DNA from: Chara braunii
Lineage: Eukaryota; Streptophyta; Charophyceae; Charales; Characeae
Direction: 5' to 3'
Length of the DNA stretch: 61,648 nt
Assembly (NCBI GenBank): GCA_003427395.1
Contig: BFEA01000167.1
Location: 1,382,652 to 1,444,299, forward strand
The position numbers and the translations under genes were made by a program. Position 1 is the stretch's first letter. Each line of letters starts with the position of its first letter. Under the pieces are notes generated by a model. The model was given only the letters and a program-made list of their open reading frames with translations, searched no databases and was not told the origin of the DNA. Shown here one piece after another: positions 23,746 through 34,216 of this stretch.

Positions 23746-25098
23746 TTATGAGAGTCTCACCCAATAGGGGTACAACTCTTCGAAGTTCTCTCTCAGTTCG
23801 CTAGAGGTGTGTACGTGGAACAAGACTGTATGCAGACCGATTTGCTTCCTTGTCGGGGAATCAACCACATGTCTCCCCATCCTGGGTTCTGGTAGGATAC
23901 GGACTTGAGCAATTACTTTGATTATTGTCCTGGCGTTCCCCACGATGGTGAGCTCTGTGGGCTGGCCATCGACTTTAGTAACTGGTAGAGCAAGTGTTCC
24001 AGTGGGTTGGGTGAAGGTTAGAACCATGGGCCCCTGGTCTGAAGAAATGCATATCAGGGGAACCATGTATTCCTCCATCCTTCCCTTCTCCATCATGTTG
24101 AGGCACTTCATCGGATGGGCCTCAGACAGGGCTGGTGGCTTGGCTGTCCTACGAGACTTTTTTTCCTCACCCTTACACTGTGCCAGCAATGCGTGTCCCG
24201 CTGCTAACTTCACACCTGGTCCTGATTGACCGTTTGGTAAAAGGGCTCGGTTAGCGGTCTTAGTGGGCACTTTCACTTTGACACTTTCATTGGTCCTCAC
24301 TTTCTTTTGTGAGAATGTGTCTATCTGTTGCTTGTCGCCACCGGAGTCATTGTCCGACATTGGGATCAACGAGTTCTTGGTACCAACCTGCATGTTCAAT
24401 AGGGGATCAACCTCTGTATCTGATCCAACTGTGATTTGGAGAGGTTGTTGTTGCGTCGAGTGGTGATTCCAGTGTGACGGGTCGTTGGTCCAGCCCCTCG
24501 ATCTAGAATCTCCTTGGCCACCTGGGATCCCTGCGGATCGTCAATCATCAAACAGGAAGAGGAAACTGTTTCCCCCCAAGAAAGTAATGTTGTCATATCT
24601 GGAGGGAAAGGAGCGTAGGACCAGGTGACTGTCTCCCTCTGCACGTTGCTTGATGAACAGATCAGAGGTTTTTTAGCCTATTACGGATGTTCCACTCACA
24701 CTGCTCCTTCGTGCTTCTCGTATATAGGATCTATGATAAGGGTGTTTGTAATCATAATCTTGAAAATTTTCGTAAAATTTGTGTGTTCAGAAGATGGTGG
24801 GGAGGGGTTGCCTACCCTTCTTCCCTCACCGCCCTGTCGATGGGCATCATGAGGAGGGGGGGGGGGAAGAGCGGGGGGGGGGAAGTTGAAATTCTTCAAA
24901 CATGCGGGTGGTCTGTTTACCTATTCGTTTTCCAATTTTTTGCATGACATTCATCATCAAATTCGGTGTGGGAGAAGCCTTTGCACTTTGAGCACCAAGG
25001 AGTGTCCAGGGCCGCAACTCCGATCTCGACTGTGCCCCTATTGTGAGGTAGAAACTGGATTCTTTTTAATCACCTTCCCAAAAACAAACTCAACAAAG
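23746..25098 (-). pseudogene. LINE-1 ORF1, C-terminal part
   Basis: Directly left of the LTR-leader insertion the frame reads VEFVFGKVIKKNP, continuing the fold left at 27478, and then one frame has WCSKCKGFSHTEFDDECH near 25000-24950, a CCHC knuckle typical of plant LINE ORF1. After a Pro-rich broken segment come two frames in series: 24644-24396 and 24399-23746 (217 codons, basic in its first half, ending PYWVRLS and a stop). The region 24396-23746 is well kept. The role would be RNA binding in the LINE particle. Confidence 0.65.
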
Positions 25099-27477
25099 TG
25101 ACGGGCGGCGCTAGCGAGTCGAGCGCGGGCGCCGTCAAATGGGAAGACGTGTTTCGGGTCCAAGGTGCCCGAATGGAAAAGGAACGTAAGGAGAAGGAAA
25201 AATGGGAGAGTAAGGGGGTTAAGAAAATCCTAAATTCTAAAAAAAACCTAAGAAAACTCTAACTAAAGTTTGAGTGGTTAGGGTAGGGTATCAGTGACCT
25301 AATCAAGAAAAAGAAAATAGCAACCATGTAGGGGGGGGAGAGAGAAAAATAAATAAACAGTGAAATTTCGAGAAAAAAATAAATAAATAGTAATAATACT
25401 AATTTAATAAATAAATAAGCAAAATGTGAAGAGAGAAAGAATATTTATTTTTTTGGAATTTTCGGTAGCATTTCTCTACCCCCCATGGGGTCAAGAATGT
25501 GCCAAGAGGAAGGAGAGACCAAGATAAGCATACTAAGTTTCAAAATGCCGCAAATTATAAATTTCATAAAAACAAATAAAGAAATAATAAATAAATAAAT
25601 AAAACGGTGGAGAGTTTGGATTTTTTAAAATTTTCAGCAGCATTTCGTTACCCTTATGTGGTCAAAGTGTGTCGGCAAGGATATGACTAAGTAAAGGGGG
25701 GGGAGTAGGGAGGGAAAAAAAAAAATTCAGCAACATTTCGTTACCCCCACGGGGTTAAAATGTGCGATAAGAGTTAAAATAACTAAGTCCTAAACAGATT
25801 TCGATGTGACACAAAAAAAAAGAATTTTCAGAAAAAATAAAAATAAAAATAAAATAAATCAAAAAAATGAAAAAAGAAGTAGAGAGAAGAAGAAAATTAA
25901 TTTTTTTTAAAAAAGAGGAAAGAAAAACCAAAAAAAATAAAAACAGAAAAATTCGAAGTTGGGGGGGGAAGGGGATGAAAAAGTGAAGAAGGAAGAGAGA
26001 AATAGGTGAGAAAGAGAAAAAGATTGAAATGGGAGGTGGGGGGATGATGGGGTTGTAGTTAGGGGGGGGAAGGGGGAGAGGAGGGTGAGAGAATGGGAGA
26101 GAAAGGGATGAGAAAGGTGGAGAGGAGTAAAAGAGATTAGTAGAAGATGGTGAGTGAGGAGGGGAAGAGAGGAAGGATGATGCAAGATGAGTGAAGAAGG
26201 AGGTAGGAGAAGAGAAGAGTGGTCGAGTTAGAAAAGTGATTAGATAGTGGAGGGGGAAGGAGAGAGAGGGGGGGGGGGGGGAGTAGGTTAGTGGGGAGTG
26301 ATATTACCAAGCTCTTGGTTGACCAAGACCAACAAAATCACTAAGATCCACTGGATCTTGGCCTTCAAAATGCTGGCAGCCTGCTGCTGCCGCATAAATA
26401 ATATTGAAGTAATCAAGGGTTGGCTGAGATCTTGATCAGCCACCCTGGTTGCCTTGATGCGCAGCACCCTAGCCAGAGGGGTCTTCACTGCTGGCAAACT
26501 GCTGGTGCAACGGTACAAAAAATAATGACCAGCATCATCATCATCATCATCTCGGTGTGCTAAGATCTTGATCAGCAACCCAGATTGGCCTGTATTGTAG
26601 GGGTCTTCAACTCCACAACAAGCTGCCACGTGGCACTGCAGATGGCCACGTGCGCAAGCAGCAGCAGCCACGGGGGGGAAAGGGGATGGAGGCGGGGGGG
26701 CAAATAGCAGCCCGACCGTTGTTGCCCTGCTGGCCGCTGCTTGCCGCTCGCCGCTCGCCGGCGCGGGGGTGGTAAATAGCTGGCACAACACTCTTCAACA
26801 CCAGTGTGCCGCACTATTAAGCCATATACATATTGTGGCCAGTGTGTTATGGCAGCAGCTACGCACGTACATGGCCAGCAGCTGCCCAGGTTCAAACCTT
26901 GGCAGCAACATGCATCCCGGATCTTGATATAACTAATTCCGAAGCAGAGCAAAGTGGGGCAGCGTGGGCACGTAGTATGTGCGTGTGCGGTGACCTTTCA
27001 TATACGTAGTAATCACCGTCTCTCTTTTCTCGCCACGTGTCACTTCTTCCCTGCTGCACCTTTCGTCACGTTGTCTCGCTGTTTTTATGGAATCGCCCAA
27101 AAAACAGCCAAAAACACTGTTGTCGGGTGTGGTGGGTGGGAGCGGGGAACATTCATTCTCTGATACCAGTGTGGCGGACCCTTCGGGTGAGGTGCTCCGC
27201 CTGGGATAGAGATGGAGATGGAGGATGAAGGTGGAGCAAGATGGCACAACGCAACTCCCACGCAGACTCCAACGCATATACTCCAAGTTGTGCGAATGTA
27301 GAATATTCTAAAGTACAGACTCTACCTGGGGTATACCCCAACGGACTGACTGGACGGGACTGGACTGGCTGGTACCGACAAAGGTACCGACCTGGACTGG
27401 ACTACCTCGAATACAACATGGGTCTGTGAGAACAGGCCAAGGGGCTAGTCTCACATGCCAACCAGAGGTCCGCTACA
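25099..27477 (-). mobile_element. Family T LTR-plus-leader piece C inserted in LINE-1
   Basis: On the minus strand: LTR 27477-27170, primer site 27168-27157, then about 2.06 kb of leader ending at 25099 (GCGCCGCCCGTCA), about 60-110 bases before the gag start of the full copies. Gag, pol and 3' LTR are absent. It is flanked by near-identical direct repeats of 24-26 bp (25071-25096 and 27476-27501, 24 of 26 bases equal), both coding for the same LINE ORF1 residues (VELAFGKV / VEFVFGKV). That is much longer than the 4-6 bp made by integrase. Confidence 0.8.
27170..27477 (-). repeat. Family T LTR of piece C (308 bp)
   Basis: Ends TGTAGCGGAC (27477) and GTCCGCCACA (27170) on the minus strand; next to it inside is TGATACCA, the complement of a primer site with two changes against TGGTATCAGAGC. 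The 14-bp palindrome TGGGGTATACCCCA is intact near 27330. Confidence 0.9.
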
Positions 27478-27964
27478 CCTTCCCAAAAGCAAGCTCAACA
27501 ACATTTTTGAGCATATGTAGCACAGCTAATGGAATGCGCAGGCACCTTACCCAAAAATAATCGATCTTCAATTTTTTTCTCCATTCTTTGAATTCCAACT
27601 TAGACATCCATGGCTTAAAGTGAAGTGTGTACTTCTTTCTATCTAACATTATTTCATCTGATTCTATTCGCAGCATCCATTCTGCGACTTCTTTCGTACT
27701 CGCCACATAGAATAGCAGGTTATTGGCTTCATTTCTAAAAAAAACTCGCTTGGGTTCGGCCTCGAGCATGGGCATGTCGATCCAGCCATTCTCATAGGAA
27801 CGGATTGACCGACGCTTGATGTCCAGGGATAGATTGAATGTAACCTGACCAGAGAATACCATGACCACATGTTCACATAACCATTGGGACTGAATCTCGT
27901 ATATCCTAGGATCAATTTTCATATGTACATGGTCTGGTTCTTATCACCTTTATGAAATGGGCAG
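27478..27964 (-). pseudogene. LINE-1 ORF1, middle part (DUF4283-like)
   Basis: The frame 27922-27478 encodes NGWIDMPMLEAEPKRVFFR, then LLFYVASTKEVAEWML, LDRKKYTLHFKPWM and FWVRCLRIPLAVLH, the pattern of the DUF4283 domain of plant LINE ORF1. A single frameshift near 27915 separates it from an upstream frame (PFHKGDKNQTMYI) that continues the N-terminal piece at 48384. The right end meets the 5' LTR of the array after GCAG; the left end meets piece C after FGKV. Confidence 0.7.
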
Positions 27965-28267
27965 TGTAGCGGACCTCTGGTTGGCCTGTGAGACCAGCCC
28001 CTTGGCCTGTTCTCACAGGCCTGTGTTGTATTCGGGGTAGTCCATTCCAGGCCGGTACATCTGTCGGTACCAACCAGTCCAGTCCAGTCAGTCCGTTGGG
28101 GTATACCCCAGCCAGGTCTGTATTTCGGATCATTCTGCATTCACAAAGTTTGGAGTACGTGCGTTGGAGTCTCGCGTGGGAGTTGCGCTGTGCCATCTTG
28201 CTCCACTCTCATCCTCCATCTCCATCTCTATCCCAGACGGAGCACCACATCTGGTGGGTCCGCCACA
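27965..28267 (+). repeat. 5' LTR of element A (303 bp)
   Basis: Begins TGTAGCGGAC and ends GTCCGCCACA, a 10-bp inverted pair with one mismatch. Features: inverted repeat GGCCTGTGAGA (27983-27993) with TCTCACAGGCC (28011-28021); repeated CAGTC pentamers; palindrome TGGGGTATACCCCA (28097-28110); and a CTCC-rich tract. The GTATA core could serve as a TATA element; that is inference. Confidence 0.9.
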
Positions 28268-28268
28268 C

Positions 28269-28280
28269 TGGTATCGGAGA
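28269..28280 (+). other. Primer-binding site of element A
   Basis: TGGTATCGGAGA, two changes from the tRNA-iMet site TGGTATCAGAGC, one base after the LTR end. Confidence 0.85.
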
Positions 28281-30028
28281 GGGGACATTCCCGCTCCCAC
28301 CCATCCCACCACGCACCGTGGAAAAACGGTGTAAAACCCGATATCAAGTTTTTGGGTGTTTTTCGGGCGGTTTTCGACGAAAACATCGAAAAAAAAGGTT
28401 AGGACAAGGTGCAGTAGTAAGGAGCGCCACGTGGCGGAAAAAAACAATGGGAGACAAGCGGGCGTGCAAGCACCAAGGCCAAGGTCGTCGCACTCACACA
28501 CTCACACGCACGCACCATGTGCCCACGCTGCCCCATTGCCCTGCCTCGCCCCGCTCGCGGATTATTTATTATCAAGATCCGGGATATTGGAGCTGCCAAG
28601 GTTTAAACATGGGCAGCTGCTAGCCATGCGAGTGTCTAGCCATCTCTATAACACACTGACCACAATGTGTGCGTGGTCTGGTAAGGCGGCACGCTGGTAT
28701 TGAAGACGTGTCGTGCCAGCTATTTACCTCCGCCCTCGTCGAGCACCGGCCAGCACAACAGTAGCGGGTAGGCAACTATTTATCACACCCCCCCCCCTCT
28801 CGACGGCAGTGGGGAGACACCGTGGCTGCTGCTGCCTGTGCCCGTGGCCATCTGCAGTGCCACGTGGCAGCCTGATGTGGAACGTGAAGACCCCCTGATC
28901 AGGGGCTGCTCTACAGTGATGAGGGTCTGCTTACACAACACACCTTGGATCTGCAGTGCTGTTGCTAGGGGTTGATCAAGATCTCAGCCCCCTCCCTTCT
29001 CAAGTTGGCTTGCTGCAGTGAAGGCCAAGATCCTCTTGGTCTTGGTATACCTTGTGCCCTTTGAGACACCAAGGGTCAGGTATCACCTCTCTCTTCCCTC
29101 CCCTTACTAATTCACTTTCTCTACCTTTTCTCTCTCCCCTTACTCACCTCCTTTACTTCTTCATTTTCTATCTCACTCACTTCCTTTTAGTCACTCTTAC
29201 TACTCATACCCCTCTCCCCACCTCACCTTTTCTCCCACCACCCACTATTTTACTCTATTTTATTCATTTATTTTATTTTATTTCTCCTCTTTTCTCTTTG
29301 CTTATTGATCCTTCTCCACCTTTCTCATCCCTTTCTCTCTCATTCTCTCACCCTCCTCTCCGTCAACTACAACCCCATAACTTCCCACATCTCCCCCTTC
29401 ACTTTTTTTCTCTCTCTCACTTACTTCTCTCTTTTCTCCTTCACTTTTACATCCCTCCTTCCCCCCAACTGCGAAAGTTTTCTGTTTTCCTTCTTTTTAT
29501 CTTTCTTTTGATTTATATTTTCTTTTTTTCCCAAAAGTTTGAATTATCTTATTCCCCACCTTCTTTTTATATATATATATATATATTTTTATTTTTTTTT
29601 CTGAAAATTCAAATTTCTTTGCGGCACCCTTAAATGTGATTAGGAATTAGTCATTCTTGCTTTCAGCACACATTTTGAACCCATGGGGGTAACGAAGTGT
29701 TGCCGAAATTCTCTCATTTTACTTAGTCTTTCTTCTTAACGGCACACTTCGACCCCATGGGGGTAACAAAATGCTGCCGAAATTTAACACTTAATTTCTC
29801 TTCACCGCCTCATCTACTTATTTATTTATTTATTATTTATTATTTTTTTATTTATTTTTTGAAATTTTAATTTGCGGCATTTTGAAACTTAGTGTGCTTA
29901 TCTTGGTCTTTCCTTTCCCTTGGCACATTCTTGACCCCATTGGGGGTAGAGAAATGCTGCCGAAAATTCCAAAAAAATAAATAATATTTCTCTCTTCGCA
30001 TTTGTTTTCCTTATTTTTTTTATTATTT

Positions 30029-30059
<31 letters not shown>

Positions 30060-30386
30060 TTTGTTTTTATTTTTCTCTCGAAATTTCACTACCCTCCTAT
30101 GCTTGCTATTTTATTTTCATGATTAGGTCCCTGGTACCCTACCCTAATCACTCCAACTCCGGTTAGGGTTTTCTTAGGGGTTTTCTAGGGTTTAGGGTTT
30201 TCCCAACCCCCCCAACTTCCCCTTTTCATTCGGGCACCCTGGACCCGAGCCACCTTTCCCCCTTTGCGGGCGCCCGCGCTCGACTCACTAGCGCGGCCCG
30301 TCGCTTTCTACCGCGGACCCCCCCCCTACGCCCTTCGCTCACACGGACCTCCTCTAGCCCCCTCCGGTCCGGCTTGTCACCTCCCC
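28281..30386 (+). other. Leader of element A (2.1 kb, non-coding)
   Basis: No conserved frame. Blocks in order: a GC-rich part with a poly-C run (28785-28796) and the phrase GGTTTAAACATGGGCAGCTG; paired GATCAAGATC-type inverted repeats; a pyrimidine tract 29085-29520 (mostly C and T, open only by composition); three copies of a structured motif around CCCCATGGGGGTAACGAA (29665, 29739, 29920); AT-rich TATTTATTTA runs; and a TAGGGTTTAGGGTTTT stretch at 30180-30205. The same order occurs at 38025-40171 and, inverted, at 27156-25099, so the leader is a stable property of the family. Confidence 0.8.
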
Positions 30387-32390
30387 ATGGCCGACGGTGT
30401 GCCATAAGCCGCCGACTTGGTCACGACCTCGGCACCGGGTTCCATACCCGTGTCGGCGGACCAGGGTCATCAGCCCCAGGAGGATTTGCACACCCTCCTC
30501 ACCTTCCTTCTTGCGCCCTTACAGGCGTAGGTGGCGACTTTTTCTGTTGGCCTGCGGCAACTCCAGGACGCTGGTCATCCATCCTCTCTTCAGTCTCTCC
30601 CTTCCCTTGGCTCCTGGTCCGGATCCTCCGTCCTCCGACATAGTGGTCACGCCTGAGCTTCCTCCTCCGCTGCCCCCGACCCGCCCATCCTGGTGACCGT
30701 CCACGCTCCTAGCGGGACGGCCGCCACGGGTCAGGCCTTCCCTCACTCTACAGGTGCACCCGCCCAGATTTCGGTCACTATGGCCACGAGACCACACTCC
30801 TCTGCCGCGGTCTCAGCTTTTCTGGGTGCCCCGCTTCTCCCTTCCCTTCGCACGACCGCAGCGCCACCTGACTCTTCCCCCCTGTGGGATGCCCAACGCC
30901 GCTCGTCCGTCCAATTCCCCCACTCTTCCTCCTGCCACTCCTCACTCGATCTACGTTCGACGTCTCGAGGACGAGCTTGCCTAGACCCGTGCCGACCTCA
31001 CCCTCTTACGCCTTCAGCCACCCCTAGCCCCTTCTTCCTTTACTCTTTCATCCATGCAAGCTTGTTTCCCTCGCCCTGCACCAACTCCACCCCCATCCTA
31101 CCTCCCTCCTACTCCCTCGGCTGTTGCGACCTCGTCTACCGCAACTCCCTCGCAGCCCGCCGTTGTTGCCCCCGCCCCTCCACCATGCGGCCCGGGCGTA
31201 CAGTCAACTGCGCCCCCTTCTCCAGGACCTACTCTGACTTGCTCGGCCGAAGCGCAGGCCTCTACTCCTCGATATCCTCGCCACCAAAACGGTAGCGCAC
31301 CATTCGTCTGCTTGACAGACATTCCCTTGTAGGACAGTACAGGGATACACATGTCTCAGTGGCTGCAGTCTGCCACCCACACGCTCCAGCTCATGGGCGT
31401 CCCACCCGACAAGTGGGTGGCTCACCTCTCCACGCACCTGTGGTCCTTTCGACGCCTGGGAGGATTTCTATACTCACTCCCTTCGTTAGGGTCGGACCCC
31501 GACCTTTATGGATTTTCACACATTCCTCGAGGATCGCTTCGGAGCCCGACATGACGTGACTGACGCCTTCGAGGGTGCTGTCACTCCACGCCTGTCCGGT
31601 TCTGGTGGCGTTGCCGTCCTGGAACGCCACATCCAGGTCTTTCACGACGTTCGCCTCATTTGTGATGTGGCGTTCCTCCCCGAGGCTGCCCTCATCGATC
31701 GTCTCTTGGCTAGCCTTCACCTTGGGTACCGCTCCGAGTTATGGCAGTATGACTTCACATCGGGCCCGCAGGCTTACGAGGCCGCCAGGGCCCATCAATG
31801 GATGCGGGCCCGTCTTCAACCCACTTCCTCCTCCCAGCCTCAGTGTACTGGTTACGCTCCCTCCTCCTCTCACGGAAGTTTCCAGCGCCATTCCCCTTTC
31901 CACGATCGTCCCCACCATTCCGCGCAGCAGGGCCGCCACTTCTCACGCCGCTTCAGCGCGCTCGAGTATGGTGAGCAGGACGATGTTGCCCCGCTGTGGC
32001 ATGAGGGTGACCATAGCGACGACCTTGACCTCTGCTAGGTCGTCCACTACCACCTGGAGGACTCTACCCTCCCTATAGTCGCGCGCCTCCACCTCGCCCT
32101 CTCCACCCTCTCTTGGACACGCAGCCGCTCACGTCACGTTGGCGCGTCGCCCCCCGAGGTCCCTCAGCAGGACCTCCCCCAGGGTTTTTTTCCCTCCTCA
32201 TGGTGTCCTTTCTGGAGGAGCGCGCGACTATTTTGGGCCGGCGTGGGTGTTTGCGCTGCCGCCAGGATGATCATATCTCCTCGAGGTGCCCTTACACCGC
32301 CACCCTCGACCGCCATTACTCTGAGTTCTCTCGCCCGCGTCGTGCTCAGTCCCCCCCTGACGCCTCGCATCCCCGCGACGCCTCCTAACC
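30387..32390 (+). pseudogene. Element A gag
   Basis: Starts at ATG 30387 (MADGVP, then a stop at the seventh codon); the copy in B reads MAADVPQAAEA. The central gag domain is in the frame 31508-32038 (MDFHTFLEDRFGARHDVTDA, then FHDVRLICDVAFLPEAAL). The CCHC knuckle GCLRCRQDDHISSRCPY lies near 32245-32295 with all four ligands kept. A Pro/Ser-rich N-terminal third precedes the domain. Several frameshifts and stops. The role would be forming the virus-like particle and binding element RNA. Confidence 0.8.
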
Positions 32391-32689
32391 ACGGTGCAGT
32401 GTACACCTGCGCCCTCCTCAGTAGTCGGCTTCCCGACATCTCCGTCACGGTTTGCGCCTCTCGCTACTGGAGTTGAGGTACCGCAAGACCCGACAGAGTG
32501 TACTCAGCCCTCTGTCGCAGTACCGTTTGCGCCTCTGCAGACCAGCGTCTCCTCTCCTACCTCTCCGAGACTACCGACGCATCGAGCCATTCGCTCAGCC
32601 TGTTGCAGCGAGCAGCTTGCGACTCGCGAGGACGTTGTGTCCTCCTTTCTGAACTTGAGCATGCTCTAGGATCGTCATGAGCAACCTCC

Positions 32690-33290
32690 ATGTCGTTGCA
32701 CTTCTTCGCCTTCTCGCCATCCTCTCTGACCTTGATCGCAACCTCCCGATCATCCCAGTACGACTGGGGACCTCCACGAGGGTGTACTCAGTGTTGTGGG
32801 ATTAAGGTTCTCAGGGCGACTTCATTGACCCACGTGTGGTGAAAGAAGCCCGCTTACCCATGACAGGGTCTCCGACTCCCATCTCCGTCACCCTGGGAGA
32901 TGACAAGACCCAGCGCTTCTTCGATCAGACAGTCACCGACCTCCCTTTCTTCCTCACTCTCGAGTCGACTGATCGTCCCTTGGTATCTCGTCGCCACCGC
33001 TCCTCGGCACATTTCGATGTGATGGAGACGGGGTACGATTTCTTTCTCGGTACTCCATGGTCTCGTCGGTTCCGCAACACCGAGGCGGATTGGGTGACCA
33101 ACACTCTCGAAGTGTGGACAGACGTATCGCGTACCTTTTATAGGTACCACTGCAACACCACGGCCCCATCCTCCTCCCCCGGAGCCTTCCGTGCCCACAC
33201 CATCTCTTACTATCACTGTCACCTCGCCTCGGCAGTTTGTCCACTTCATCCGACAGGACGACGTCACCTTCGTTACGGTGAAAGTTATTG
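32690..33290 (+). pseudogene. Element A protease region
   Basis: The frame reads WD(stop)GSQGDFIDPRVVKEA near 32795-32850, where a retropepsin DSG motif is expected; the Ser codon is a stop. ETGYDFFLGTPWSRRF near 33030-33070 is the conserved C-terminal GxDxILG-W block of gypsy proteases. The active site is therefore destroyed. Sequence between protease and RT is Pro-rich. Confidence 0.75.
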
Positions 33291-33419
33291 ATCTCTTGCA
33301 CTATGATCCACCCTATCTAGATGCCGAGTTCATCTCTCTAGAGCTAGATCCTTCTTTTATCTCCATGGCTTCCATCTTTACTTCCCTCCTCCTGCCGTCC
33401 ATCGAGCCCACCCCGCCGT

Positions 33420-34207
33420 CGTGCGCTGACGCTGAGGAACTCGCACACTATACGGTCGACCTTGAGCTCGCAGTTCGTGACCTCATTTGAGAGTACCATG
33501 ACGTTTTCTCATCGTTGTTCTCGTACGTCGGCATCCCCCCGATGCGTGACATCGAGCACTCTATCCAGCTTGTGCCTGACTATCGTGTTCACCACTAAAC
33601 ACCCTACAGACTCTCGATCCCCGAGGCCACTGAACTCAAGCGTTAGCTTGAGGAGCTCCTGAGACTGGGTTTCATTAAACCCAACAACTCCCCATGGGGT
33701 GCACCCGTTCTCTTTGCTCGCAAAGCAGATGGAACTCTTCGTCTCTGCATCGATTATCGCGGCCTCAACCGCTACACGGTCAAGAACAACTACCCTATGC
33801 CTCGTTCCGACGAGTTGTTCGACTGCCTAGCTGGCAACCGCTTCTTTACGAAGATTGATCTCCGTAGCCGTTACCATCAGATCCGCGTCGCTGTAGCGGA
33901 CCAGTCGAAGACAGCGTTCCGATCACACTTCGGTCACTTTTAGTTTACGGTGATGTCATTCGGCCTCACCAATGCACCCGATACCTTCAAGAGGGCGATG
34001 AAAGACGTCTTCAGGGACATCCTGGAGCAGTACGTTCTCGTCTACTTTGATGATATATTAATTTACAGTCGTACCCTTGAGGAGCATCTTAGACACCTCC
34101 GCGACGTCCTTCACCGCTTGTCTAAACATGGCTTCTACGCCAAGCTGAGAAAGTGCCGCTTTGCCCAGCACAAAGTGGATTTCTTAGGTAGCTACGTGTC
34201 TGACTAG
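33420..34207 (+). pseudogene. Element A reverse transcriptase
   Basis: Blocks in order: [69 protein letters not shown] (catalytic FDD in place of the more common YLDD), and a thumb KCRFAQHKVDFLG. Stops in this stretch include TGA near 33488, TAA near 33597, TAG near 33646 and TAG near 33941. Typical Ty3/gypsy RT, inactive here. Confidence 0.85.
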
Positions 34208-34216
34208 GGTCTCCAC

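Noticed and set aside
25099-27477. A 2.4-kb LTR (solo LTR) ending in TG and CA
   Set aside because: The tRNA-iMet primer site at 27157-27168 shows that the LTR is only 308 bp; the remainder is leader.
28590-28625. RNA polymerase III B-box (GGTTTAAACATGG) and tRNA-derived SINE in the leader
   Set aside because: A B-box-like phrase recurs in all leaders (GGTTTGAACCC in B), but no A-box at the right distance and no separate element borders or target duplication.
29052-29633. 193-codon Ser/Leu/Pro-rich open frame
   Set aside because: A product of the pyrimidine tract in the family T leader; not kept as a frame in the leader of B.
30160-30210. Telomere repeat TTTAGGG
   Set aside because: Only about two imperfect units, at the same place in the leaders of A and B; part of the leader, not a telomere or interstitial telomere array.
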